5,375 nucleotides of DNA from an uncultured Oscillochloris sp. (GTDB taxonomy: Bacteria; Chloroflexota; Chloroflexia; Chloroflexales; Chloroflexaceae), in the NCBI GenBank assembly GCA_903877345.1, contig CAIRDL010000432.1, forward strand, positions 1 to 5,375, in the 5' to 3' direction. The notes beneath the pieces were generated by a model. It ran no database searches and was not told where the DNA came from. It was given only the letters and a program-made list of their open reading frames with translations. The stretch's first letter is position 1; every line of letters starts with the position of its first letter. This document shows, in pieces, positions 1 to 5,301 of the stretch. The translations under genes and the position numbers were made by a program.

Positions 1-91
1 ACGCATCACGCATCACGCATCACGCATCACGCATCACGCATCACGCATCACGCATCACGCATCACGCATCACGCATCACGCATCACGCATC
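1..91. repeat. Heptanucleotide tandem array (ACGCATC)x13
   Basis: Thirteen perfect, uninterrupted copies of the 7-base unit ACGCATC fill the left edge, so the array may continue outside the window. It stops 12 bases before the ATG of the exporter ATPase gene. Because 7 is not a multiple of 3, the + strand reads through the array without a stop in all three frames (repeating T-H-H-A-S-R-I), while the minus strand meets TGA once every 21 bases in every frame. Gain or loss of one copy would shift any reading frame that crosses it and would change spacing to any upstream promoter. Perfect copy identity suggests recent expansion by slippage or active homogenisation. No function can be read directly. 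Confidence 0.97.
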
Positions 92-99
92 AAAAAAGG
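92..99 (+). promoter_or_regulatory. Ribosome binding site of the exporter ATPase gene
   Basis: The stretch AAAAAAGG directly follows the heptamer array. Its AAGG core lies 4 bases before the ATG at 104. It is a weak but usable Shine-Dalgarno sequence and supports the ATG at 104 as the start, rather than initiation inside the repeat. No promoter is visible in the 91 repeat bases, so transcription probably starts further upstream, outside the window. Confidence 0.5.
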
Positions 100-103
100 C
101 ACC

Positions 104-1339
104 ATGACCCCTGTCATCGAGTTCAACAACGTCAGCAAACGCTTCGTCCTCCACACCGACGAGCGCAAGACTGTGCAAGAACGTGTCATCGGCCTCGTGC
201 GTCCCCGGCCTCCCGGCGAGATCTTCTGGGCTTTGCGCGACGTGAGTTTCAGCGTCGAGCCGGGGCAGAGTCTCGGCTTGGTGGGCCATAACGGCGCAGG
301 CAAAAGCACCGCCCTCAAACTGATGACGCGCATTCTCGAGCCGAGCAACGGCACGGTGCAAACCCAGGGCCGCATCGCCGCCTTGCTCGAACTGGGCAGC
401 GGCTTTCACCCCGACCTGAGCGGGCGCGAAAATGTCTTTCTCTACGGCTCGCTGATGGGCCTGGGCCGCCGCGAGATGACGCGGAAACTGCCGGAGATCA
501 TCGAGTTCGCCGCCATTGGCGCGTTCATTGACACCGCGATCAAGCACTACTCATCGGGGATGTACACGCGCCTCGCCTTTGCCGTCGCTACCGCCGTTGA
601 CCCCGACATCCTGATTACCGACGAGGTGTTGGCCGTGGGCGATGAGGCGTTCCAGCGCAAGTGTATGGAGCGCATTTACGGCTTCCGGCGGGCCGGGAAG
701 ACCATCATCTTTGTCTCCCACGCCCTCGAGATCGTGCGCTCGCTCTGTGATGTGGCCGTCTGGCTCGACCACGGGGTTGCTCGGGCCAGTGGGAGCGCCA
801 GCAAAGTGATTGATGCCTACCTGGGTGAAGTCAATCGGCAAGAGCAGGCACGACATGCTGCCGAACGGCCCACCAATGCGCCAGAGGAGGCTGCCCCCAA
901 CCTCTTCCGCCGGGGCACCCGCGAGGTTGAAATTACCAAGGTGCAACTGCTCGACGCCGCCGGCGTGGAACAGACCGTCTTCCAGACCCACACGCCCCTG
1001 ACGGTGCGACTGCACTACCACGCGCACCAACCCGTCAACGAACCAATCTTCGGCATCGGCATCCATCACGAAAGCGGGGTTTGGCTCAGCGGGCCGAACA
1101 CCGGCTTCGACCAGTTCACCATCGCCAGCCTTGCGGGGCGTGGCTACGTGGACTATTGCGTCGCCGCGCTGCCCCTACTGAACGGGGCGTATCGGGTGAG
1201 CGCCGCCGTGGTAGACACGACCCAACTGAATATCTACGATCTGCACGACCGGCTCTATCCCCTAGTGGTGCAGAGCGACCTCACCCGTGAGCGCTACGGA
1301 CTGCTCGCACTAGCTGGGACTTGGGGCTGGCACGCCTGA
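104..1339 (+). CDS. wzt: Wzt-type polysaccharide/O-antigen export ABC transporter ATP-binding protein
   Basis: This is the cytoplasmic ATPase of a two-component ABC exporter that moves lipid-linked polysaccharide (O-antigen-like or teichoic-acid-like) across the inner membrane with a Wzm/TagG permease. In the 411-aa product I see Walker A GHNGAGKST (61-69), the Wzt/TagH-style LLELGSGFHPDLSGREN stretch in the Q-loop region (94-110), a degenerate signature YSSGMYTRLAFA (149-160), Walker B ILITDE (169-174), the D-loop AVGD (177-180) and the H-loop His206. After a linker at about 240-268, residues 270-390 match the Wzt C-terminal beta-sandwich family (FGIGIHHESG, LPLLNGAYRVSAAV, IYDLHDRLYPL). In known Wzt proteins this domain recognises the modified non-reducing end of the glycan. 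The ATG at 104 gives a normal family N-terminus (VIEFNNVSKRF). The frame remains open upstream through the repeat, so an earlier start cannot be excluded. The permease gene is not in the window and is expected upstream. The glycan substrate cannot be told from sequence. Confidence 0.93.
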   Translation: MTPVIEFNNVSKRFVLHTDERKTVQERVIGLVRPRPPGEIFWALRDVSFSVEPGQSLGLVGHNGAGKSTALKLMTRILEPSNGTVQTQGRIAALLELGSGFHPDLSGRENVFLYGSLMGLGRREMTRKLPEIIEFAAIGAFIDTAIKHYSSGMYTRLAFAVATAVDPDILITDEVLAVGDEAFQRKCMERIYGFRRAGKTIIFVSHALEIVRSLCDVAVWLDHGVARASGSASKVIDAYLGEVNRQEQARHAAERPTNAPEEAAPNLFRRGTREVEITKVQLLDAAGVEQTVFQTHTPLTVRLHYHAHQPVNEPIFGIGIHHESGVWLSGPNTGFDQFTIASLAGRGYVDYCVAALPLLNGAYRVSAAVVDTTQLNIYDLHDRLYPLVVQSDLTRERYGLLALAGTWGWHA

Positions 1340-1361
1340 TCAAAGCGCCGCCGCACCTACG

Positions 1362-1817
1362 CTACTCTGGCCGCTCCGGTGGGCTTGCTGGCGGCGGGGT
1401 GCGCCGGGGGGGCGGCGGGGGCGCGGCACTACTACTGTCGCGGGTGTTCTTCTGCACTGTGACTGCCGCGAACATGCTGAGCAGGAAGGCCATCCCGTAG
1501 AAGCCTTTTTCACTTAGCTCAAGCTTAGCATTCCAGAGGCCAATCGCCAACAGCCCCAGCGTCAGGATCACCGAAGTCCAGGCGAGGCCAAAGTAGAGCG
1601 ACGTGACGGGAACGCCCTCTAGTTGGTCGCGCACACTCTTCTGAACCGAGACAGCGGAAAATAGCCCGTACATCAGCACGGTGAAGTAGTAGCCCTTCTC
1701 GCTTAGCGGCATCGTCGCGTTCCAAAGCCCGATGTTGTAGGCGATCCCCCCCGCAAAAAGCGCGGCCCACGAGGCGAGGATAAAGGCGTTCGAGGGCCTG
1801 TTCGTTCCGGTGCTCAT
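1362..1817 (-). CDS. yiaA: YiaA-like inner membrane protein (two YiaAB repeats)
   Basis: This is a small integral membrane protein of the YiaAB family, and its biochemical role is not known. The 151-aa product contains two copies of the family unit. Copy one, about 30-64, has GLWNATMPLSEKGYYF and ends SVQKSVRD. Copy two, about 93-127, has GLWNAKLELSEKGFYG and ends TVQKNTRD. Four hydrophobic segments (about 11-32, 43-58, 72-95, 105-122) fit a four-helix protein, and the architecture closely resembles my recollection of E. coli YiaA. I chose the ATG at 1815-1817 because its product begins at the usual family position and an AAAGG (1829-1833) lies 11 bases upstream. A TTG eight codons earlier (1839-1841) is the alternative start. 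The C-terminal 25 residues are a Pro/Arg-rich tail (AAPPPPPRRTPPPASPP) encoded over G-runs, including seven Gs at 1406-1412. That tail is atypical and could vary by slippage. The gene converges on the exporter ATPase gene with a 22-base gap. Confidence 0.88.
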   Translation of the reverse strand: MSTGTNRPSNAFILASWAALFAGGIAYNIGLWNATMPLSEKGYYFTVLMYGLFSAVSVQKSVRDQLEGVPVTSLYFGLAWTSVILTLGLLAIGLWNAKLELSEKGFYGMAFLLSMFAAVTVQKNTRDSSSAAPPPPPRRTPPPASPPERPE

Positions 1818-1958
1818 AAAATGTGTTGCCTTTAGGTACAAAAACCCAGGTAACGACCCAACATCCCGGTAGGTGGTAGCGCCGCCACATCTTGTGTCGC
1901 CATGGCGTGCGCGGTCAAAAAACCAAGCAAAACTACAGGCAGACGAGGGATGCCACGC

Positions 1959-1967
1959 AGTATAGCA
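1959..1967 (-). promoter_or_regulatory. Possible extended -10 promoter of yiaA
   Basis: Read on the minus strand this is TGCTATACT, a TGn motif followed by TATACT (5 of 6 matches to TATAAT). No good -35 lies 16-18 bases upstream, which extended -10 promoters tolerate. Transcription would start near 1952 and give a leader of about 135 bases. A competing weaker candidate is TTGACC (1913-1918) with CAAGAT (1889-1894) at 18-base spacing. Both assume a housekeeping sigma factor. Confidence 0.3.
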
Positions 1968-2066
1968 TCAACGTTGTCCATCCGGCTCATTCCACGGAAC
2001 CATTAGTTGCACCGTAAAGTTTTGTCTCTACCGCCCAAACACGTTGGCCGGATCAAGGATTACCCC

Positions 2067-2225
2067 GCCCCAAAGATGACCTTTGCCGCCCCAAAGATGA
2101 CCTTTGCCGCCCCAAAGATGACCTTTGCCGCCCCAAAGATGACCTTTGCCGCCCCAAAGATGACCTTTGCACCTCCAAAGATGACCTTTGCAGCCCCAAA
2201 GATGACCTTTGCCGCCCCAAAGATG
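2067..2225. repeat. 21-bp tandem repeat array, 7 full copies plus a partial copy
   Basis: Units start at 2067, 2088, 2109, 2130, 2151, 2172 and 2193, and a 12-base partial copy at 2214-2225 is followed by unrelated sequence. The first four copies are identical. Unit 5 differs from them by one base, unit 6 carries changes near its ends (CCTCC in place of GCCCC), and unit 7 matches the consensus. Every full unit contains CAAAGATGACCTTTG, a 5-bp inverted repeat (CAAAG/CTTTG) around ATGAC, so the array is also seven evenly spaced dyads two helical turns apart. Two + strand frames are open through it (repeating A-P-K-M-T-F-A and K-D-D-L-C-R-P), as is a minus frame. None has an ATG start with a plausible ribosome binding site, so I treat the array as non-coding DNA. 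It ends about 210 bases before the clpB start. Confidence 0.95.
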
Positions 2226-2260
2226 TATCGCACAATCCTACCAGCATTGTGAAGATTTGC

Positions 2261-2328
2261 CCGGTAGCTGAAGCCACGGGCTACGCACGGCCTAGATGAG
2301 CCTGCACAGGCAGGCTTCAGCCCCCCGG
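2261..2328. repeat. REP-like interspersed palindromic element
   Basis: A 68-base segment can fold on itself. Its ends are CCGG (2261-2264) and CCGG (2325-2328). Inside these, GCTGAAGCC (2267-2275) pairs with GGCTTCAGC (2313-2321). Within the loop, GCCTGC (2300-2305) and GCAGGC (2310-2315) form a tight hairpin with a four-base loop, and GTAGC (2264-2268) can alternatively pair with GCTAC (2280-2284). The GCTGAAGCC...GGCTTCAGC theme resembles REP-type intergenic elements mobilised by Y1 (RAYT) transposases. That family link is inference, because only one copy is in view. It lies between the tandem array and the clpB promoter. Confidence 0.55.
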
Positions 2329-2361
2329 ATTCACACCAGCAGCATTTCTAATACTTCTCTG

Positions 2362-2395
2362 ACACGCTGTTAGCATCGGTTTGCTACCCGCGTGT
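2362..2395. promoter_or_regulatory. 34-bp interrupted palindrome, candidate clpB operator
   Basis: The outer arms ACACGC (2362-2367) and GCGTGT (2390-2395) and the inner arms TAGCA (2371-2375) and TGCTA (2382-2386) are perfect inverted repeats around one centre at 2378/2379. They are separated by matched 3-base gaps (TGT/CCC, whose middle bases also pair). The palindrome ends where the extended -10 box begins and covers the region where a -35 would sit, so a bound repressor would exclude RNA polymerase. The inner half-site recalls CIRCE (TTAGCACTC-N9-GAGTGCTAA), but spacing and outer arms differ. It is neither a standard CIRCE nor a HAIR site. Confidence 0.5.
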
Positions 2396-2401
2396 TACGA
2401 T
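2393..2401 (+). promoter_or_regulatory. Possible extended -10 promoter of clpB
   Basis: TGTTACGAT reads as TGn followed by TACGAT (4 of 6 matches to TATAAT). A start near 2408 would give a leader of about 27 bases, which fits the ribosome binding site at 2420-2427. There is no recognisable -35 at 16-18 bases because that region is occupied by the palindrome. The short match makes this tentative. Confidence 0.35.
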
Positions 2402-2419
2402 CCGCCCAATCAGTCTGTT

Positions 2420-2427
2420 GGAGAGGA
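2420..2427 (+). promoter_or_regulatory. Strong ribosome binding site of clpB
   Basis: GGAGAGGA contains a good anti-16S match. The last G of GGAGAGG lies 8 bases before the ATG at 2435. It fixes the clpB start and implies efficient translation. Confidence 0.75.
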
Positions 2428-2434
2428 ATAGGTT

Positions 2435-5023
2435 ATGTCATTCAACACTAATCGCTTCACCGAGAAGTCGTCTGAAGCTCTAGTTGCCGCCCAGAACGCC
2501 GCCGAGCGCGCTGGTACGAGCGAGGTGCAGCCCGAGCATCTGCTCTACACGCTGCTCGATCAGGGCGAAGGGATTGTGCCGCAGGTGCTGGCGAAGCTTG
2601 GCGTGGCTGTCGGTGCCCTCAAGCAACAGGCCAACGCCGAGGTGGCGAAGTTGCCCCGTATCAGCGGCAGCAACGTACAACCCCAATACAGTTCGCGTCT
2701 ACGCAACGTCATTCTGAAGGCCCACGACGAGCTTGCTAGCTTCGGCGATGCCTATGTCAGCACCGAACATTTGCTGTTGGCTCTGCTTGACCATGCCGGC
2801 GGCGGTGCTCAGCGCGTCCTGAAGCAAACGGGGCTGACCCGCACTACGCTGTTGGCGACCCTGCGTGAGGTGCGCGGTGCCCAACGTGTCACCAGCCCCA
2901 ATCCCGAAGGCACCTACGCCGCTCTTGAGCAGTATGGCCGCGATTTGACTCAACTGGCCCAGCGCAACAAGCTCGACCCCGTGATTGGCCGCGACGAAGA
3001 GATCCGCCGCGTCATCCAGATCCTCAGTCGGCGTACCAAGAACAACCCTGTGCTGATTGGCGAACCCGGCGTCGGCAAGACCGCGATTGTCGAGGGTCTC
3101 GCCCAGCGTATTGTGCGCGGCGATGTGCCTGAAGCGCTCAAGGAAAAGAAGGTCGTCGCGCTCGATTTGGGTGCCTTGATTGCCGGGGCTAAGTATCGCG
3201 GTGAGTTTGAGGAACGGCTGAAGGCGGTGCTCAAAGAGGTTCAAGAGCGCGAAGACATTATTCTTTTTATTGACGAGTTGCACACAATGGCGGGCGCGGG
3301 CGCGGCAGAAGGCGCAATGGACGCGGGCAATATGCTCAAGCCGATGCTGGCGCGGGGCGAGTTGCACATGGTGGGCGCAACCACCCTTGATGAGTATCGC
3401 AAGCACATCGAGAAGGATGCCGCCCTTGAACGGCGCTTCCAACCGGTACTGGTGGAACAACCGACTATCGAGGACACTATCAGTATTCTGCGCGGCCTGA
3501 AGGAGCGCTACGAAACCCATCACGGTGTTCGCATCACCGATGCCGCGCTTGTCGCTGCGGCGGTGCTTTCGGAGCGCTACATCGCCGACCGCTTCCTGCC
3601 CGATAAGGCGATTGACCTGATGGATGAGGCTGCTGCGCGCTTGCGAATGGAGATTACCTCCGACCCGCGTGAACTCGACGATCTGAAACGCCGCCAGATG
3701 CAGCTTGAAATCGAGCGTGAGGCGCTCAAAAGAGAGAAGGATCGCGCCAGTAAGGAGCGCCTAGAAAAGCTGGAGCAAGAACTCGCCAATCTGCGCGAAC
3801 AGCGCAACGGTGTCGAGACGCGCCTCCAGAACGAGCGCCAGATGCTCGAGCAAATCCAGGGCTTTAAGGAGCAGATTGAGCAGACCCGCACCGCCATTGA
3901 ACAGGCCCAGCGCCAGTACGATTACAACAAGGCCGCCGAACTTCAGTACGGCACGCTGACCAGCCTTGAGCGGCAGCTTCAGGAGGCCGAAGGGAAGCTG
4001 ACGCAGAACGGGGCGAGCCTCTTGCGCCAAGAGGTCGGCGAGCAGGATATTGCCGAACTGATTGCGAAGTGGACGGGCGTGCCGGTGAGTAAGTTGCTTG
4101 AGGGCGAAGTTGAGAAACTGCTCAAGATGGAAGCGCGGCTCCACCTACGGGTCGTCGGCCAAGACGAGGCAGTCGGCGCGGTCGCCAATGCGGTGCGCCG
4201 CGCCCGCGCGGGGCTGCAAGACCCGCATCGCCCGCTTGGTTCGTTCCTTTTCCTTGGCCCGACTGGCGTGGGCAAAACGGAGTTGGCCCGTGCCTTGGCC
4301 GAGTTCCTTTTTGATGATGAGCAGGCCATCGTGCGACTGGACATGTCCGAGTACATGGAAAAGCACAGCGTCGCCCGCCTGATCGGTGCCCCTCCCGGCT
4401 ATGTCGGCTACGACGAGGGCGGTCAACTCACCGAGGCGATTCGTCGCAAGCCCTACGCGGTCGTCCTCTTCGATGAGGTCGAGAAGGCCCACGCCGATGT
4501 CTTCAACGTGCTGCTACAAATCCTTGATGACGGTCGGCTGACTGACGGGCAAGGCCGGGTGGTCAACTTCAAAAACACCGTCGTGATTATGACCAGCAAC
4601 ATTGCCTCGTCCAAGATCCAGGAGTTGACGCAGGAAGGGGTAAGCGAAGAGGAAATCCGCACGGTGGTGATGGAAGAGTTGCGCGACGAACTGCGGCCCG
4701 AGTTCCTGAACCGCATTGACGAAATCATTGTCTTTGGGCCGCTGAGCCGCGAACAGATCGGGGCGATTGTCTTGATCCAGCTTGAACGCCTACGGCAGCG
4801 GCTCACCGACCGCAAACTGCAGCTTGAACTAAGCCCGGAAGCGCAGGCACAACTCGCCAGCGAAGGCTACGACCCGGTTTATGGTGCCCGCCCGCTCAAG
4901 CGGGTGATCCAACAGCGCCTCCAGAACCCATTGGCGAGCGAGTTGCTGCGGGGCGTTTTCCACGAGGGCGACACCATTCTGGTTGAGCGTGGGCCAAAGG
5001 GGTTCAGCTTCCGCAAGGGGTAG
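2435..5023 (+). CDS. clpB: ATP-dependent protein disaggregase ClpB (Hsp100)
   Basis: ClpB is a cytosolic hexameric AAA+ chaperone that threads aggregated proteins through its pore, working with DnaK/DnaJ/GrpE after heat or other protein-damaging stress. The 862-aa product is full length (E. coli ClpB is 857). In order: a double Clp_N substrate-binding domain (about 1-145); NBD1 with Walker A GEPGVGKT (209-216), pore loop KYRG (253-256, Tyr254), Walker B ILFIDE (276-281) and arginine fingers in ERRF (332-335); a long charged coiled-coil middle domain (about 410-530), which in ClpB contacts DnaK; NBD2 with Walker A GPTGVGKT (608-615), pore loop GYVGYDEGG (655-663), Walker B VVLFDE (676-681), sensor 1 TSN (720-722), arginine finger in LNRID (758-762) and sensor 2 GARPLKR (817-823). 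The middle domain and lack of an evident ClpP-docking tripeptide loop favour ClpB over ClpA/ClpC. It appears monocistronic, preceded by a palindrome-covered promoter and followed by strong hairpins. No defect is visible. Confidence 0.98.
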   Translation: MSFNTNRFTEKSSEALVAAQNAAERAGTSEVQPEHLLYTLLDQGEGIVPQVLAKLGVAVGALKQQANAEVAKLPRISGSNVQPQYSSRLRNVILKAHDELASFGDAYVSTEHLLLALLDHAGGGAQRVLKQTGLTRTTLLATLREVRGAQRVTSPNPEGTYAALEQYGRDLTQLAQRNKLDPVIGRDEEIRRVIQILSRRTKNNPVLIGEPGVGKTAIVEGLAQRIVRGDVPEALKEKKVVALDLGALIAGAKYRGEFEERLKAVLKEVQEREDIILFIDELHTMAGAGAAEGAMDAGNMLKPMLARGELHMVGATTLDEYRKHIEKDAALERRFQPVLVEQPTIEDTISILRGLKERYETHHGVRITDAALVAAAVLSERYIADRFLPDKAIDLMDEAAARLRMEITSDPRELDDLKRRQMQLEIEREALKREKDRASKERLEKLEQELANLREQRNGVETRLQNERQMLEQIQGFKEQIEQTRTAIEQAQRQYDYNKAAELQYGTLTSLERQLQEAEGKLTQNGASLLRQEVGEQDIAELIAKWTGVPVSKLLEGEVEKLLKMEARLHLRVVGQDEAVGAVANAVRRARAGLQDPHRPLGSFLFLGPTGVGKTELARALAEFLFDDEQAIVRLDMSEYMEKHSVARLIGAPPGYVGYDEGGQLTEAIRRKPYAVVLFDEVEKAHADVFNVLLQILDDGRLTDGQGRVVNFKNTVVIMTSNIASSKIQELTQEGVSEEEIRTVVMEELRDELRPEFLNRIDEIIVFGPLSREQIGAIVLIQLERLRQRLTDRKLQLELSPEAQAQLASEGYDPVYGARPLKRVIQQRLQNPLASELLRGVFHEGDTILVERGPKGFSFRKG

Positions 5024-5035
5024 CGCGCGTTCGGG

Positions 5036-5083
5036 GTGAACGTTGCCGCGTCACATGGCGCACTGTGGCGCGGTAACGTTCGC
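5036..5083 (+). terminator. Long hairpin after clpB, probable transcript end
   Basis: Starting 12 bases after the clpB stop, GAACGTTGCCGCG (5038-5050) pairs with CGCGGTAACGTTC (5069-5081), with one G/T wobble. After a further wobble the stem continues as CACA (5052-5055) with TGTG (5064-5067), leaving an 8-base loop. The outer pair 5036/5083 extends it. The result is an approximately 18-bp stem directly behind the gene, so it probably ends or protects the clpB mRNA. It lacks the usual following T-run, so it is not a classic intrinsic terminator. It may instead act as a 3'-end stabiliser. Confidence 0.55.
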
Positions 5084-5097
5084 TCAATGACCGTCAG

Positions 5098-5199
5098 TAG
5101 TCTGGCAACGAAGTTTTTTGCAAAAGCGTTGGCTGAGCTTGTCGCAGCCAGCGCTTGTCGCAGCCAACGCTTTTACAAGAAGACTTCGTTGACGGACTA
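5098..5199. repeat. Large imperfect inverted repeat with internal direct duplication
   Basis: The arms run from about 5098-5135 and 5161-5199. They share TAGTC/GACTA at the tips, CAACGAAGT (5106-5114) with ACTTCGTTG (5183-5191), and a perfect 14-bp inner stem AAAAGCGTTGGCTG (5122-5135) with CAGCCAACGCTTTT (5161-5174). The 25-base loop plus the start of the right arm holds two tandem 16-base units (5137-5152 and 5153-5168) differing at one base. The tips overlap the next inverted repeat. No coding frame is convincing. This could be a remnant of a small non-autonomous mobile element, with the inner part also acting as a terminator. Confidence 0.75.
5122..5174. terminator. Possible bidirectional intrinsic terminator
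   Basis: AAAA (5122-5125), stem GCGTTGGCTG (5126-5135), 25-base loop, complementary stem CAGCCAACGC (5161-5170) and TTTT (5171-5174) give an A-tract/GC-stem/T-tract arrangement readable from either strand. It sits between clpB and a probable convergent gene, where a two-way terminator would be expected. The large loop and short T-tract lower confidence. Confidence 0.4.
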
Positions 5200-5301
5200 G
5201 TACATCATCCGAGTAAATTTGATGGGTAGAGGCGGCTCGCGAGCCGCCTCTACGGCCTTCGGACAACCCATCAGAATTACTCGGACGGTGTACTAGTCAG
5301 T
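5192..5301. repeat. MITE-like inverted repeat with nested palindrome
   Basis: The left arm 5197-5227 and right arm 5266-5296 are inverted copies of 31 bases with 27 matches. Shared blocks include CTAGTACA near one end, TCCGAGT in the middle and GATGGGT at the inner end. Pairing continues outward with mismatches to about 5192 and 5301. Both tips carry ACTAGT (5196-5201 and 5292-5297). No protein is encoded. Length near 110 bases, terminal inverted repeats and lack of coding capacity fit a miniature inverted-repeat element or a REP-like unit. No clear target-site duplication is visible, although TA at the tips could be one for an IS630/mariner-type source. The right tip lies 4 bases from the stop of the probable convergent gene, so it may also serve as that gene's terminator. 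Confidence 0.65.
5226..5253. repeat. Perfect 28-bp palindrome
   Basis: GTAGAGGCGGCTCG (5226-5239) is followed immediately by its exact reverse complement (5240-5253), with no spacer. It lies inside the larger inverted repeat, off-centre, and overlaps the end of the left arm by two bases. This looks like one palindromic repeat inserted in another. A perfect palindrome of this size is likely to be a dispersed genomic repeat or a protein-binding site. Confidence 0.95.

Larger units (their letters stand above)
1818..2434. other. 617-base non-coding region between yiaA and clpB
   Basis: I find no convincing gene here. yiaA and clpB are divergent, so both should have their control regions in this stretch. 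It contains, in order, the yiaA leader and a possible promoter (to about 1990), a plain stretch at 1991-2066, the 21-bp tandem array (2067-2225), a REP-like folded element (2261-2328), and the clpB operator/promoter/RBS (2362-2427). Open frames through the tandem array on both strands are a by-product of a repeat length divisible by three. A 52-codon minus-strand frame (1832-1990) was considered and rejected. Confidence 0.7.

Noticed and set aside
1..91. CRISPR-like or regularly spaced repeat array
   Set aside because: The units are contiguous 7-mers without spacers, so this is a simple tandem repeat.
1525..1890. A 121-codon minus-strand frame overlapping yiaA
   Set aside because: It is an out-of-frame shadow of yiaA. 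Its composition is Arg/Cys-rich and unlike a real protein, while the overlapping frame has clear family motifs.
1832..1990. A 52-codon minus-strand frame starting ATGAGCCGG with a hydrophobic, signal-peptide-like middle (LPVVLLGFLTAHAMA)
   Set aside because: It has no clear Shine-Dalgarno sequence, near-random third-position composition (about 54% G/C), a stop overlapping the yiaA ribosome binding site, and probable yiaA promoter elements inside it. It could still be a leader peptide.
2007..2252. An open + strand frame of 81 codons containing seven heptapeptide repeats (APKMTFA)
   Set aside because: It starts with TTG and has no ribosome binding site. Its openness follows from a 21-base repeat unit without stops, and another + frame and a minus frame are equally open through the array.
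2053..2277. A minus-strand open frame through the same array (repeating R-Q-R-S-S-L-G)
   Set aside because: It has a GTG start inside the REP-like element, low-complexity repeat-derived sequence, and no ribosome binding site.
2362..2395. A canonical CIRCE (HrcA) site before clpB
   Set aside because: Only the TTAGCA/TGCTA core is present, with 6 bases between half-sites instead of the CIRCE layout, and the GAGTG/CACTC parts are missing. It is described instead as an unidentified palindrome.
2868..2875. A GTG codon near ClpB residue 146 as an internal start for an N-domain-less ClpB, as known in E. coli
   Set aside because: No ribosome binding site lies at a suitable distance. The only purine bases are immediately adjacent to the codon.
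2699..3523. A 274-codon minus-strand frame inside clpB
   Set aside because: It is antisense to highly conserved ClpB N-domain and NBD1 sequence. Long antisense frames are expected in GC-rich genes, and it has no recognisable motif.
5084..5266. A 60-codon minus-strand frame across the hairpin repeats
   Set aside because: It runs through inverted and direct repeats, has no family resemblance, and lies entirely within structured non-coding DNA.
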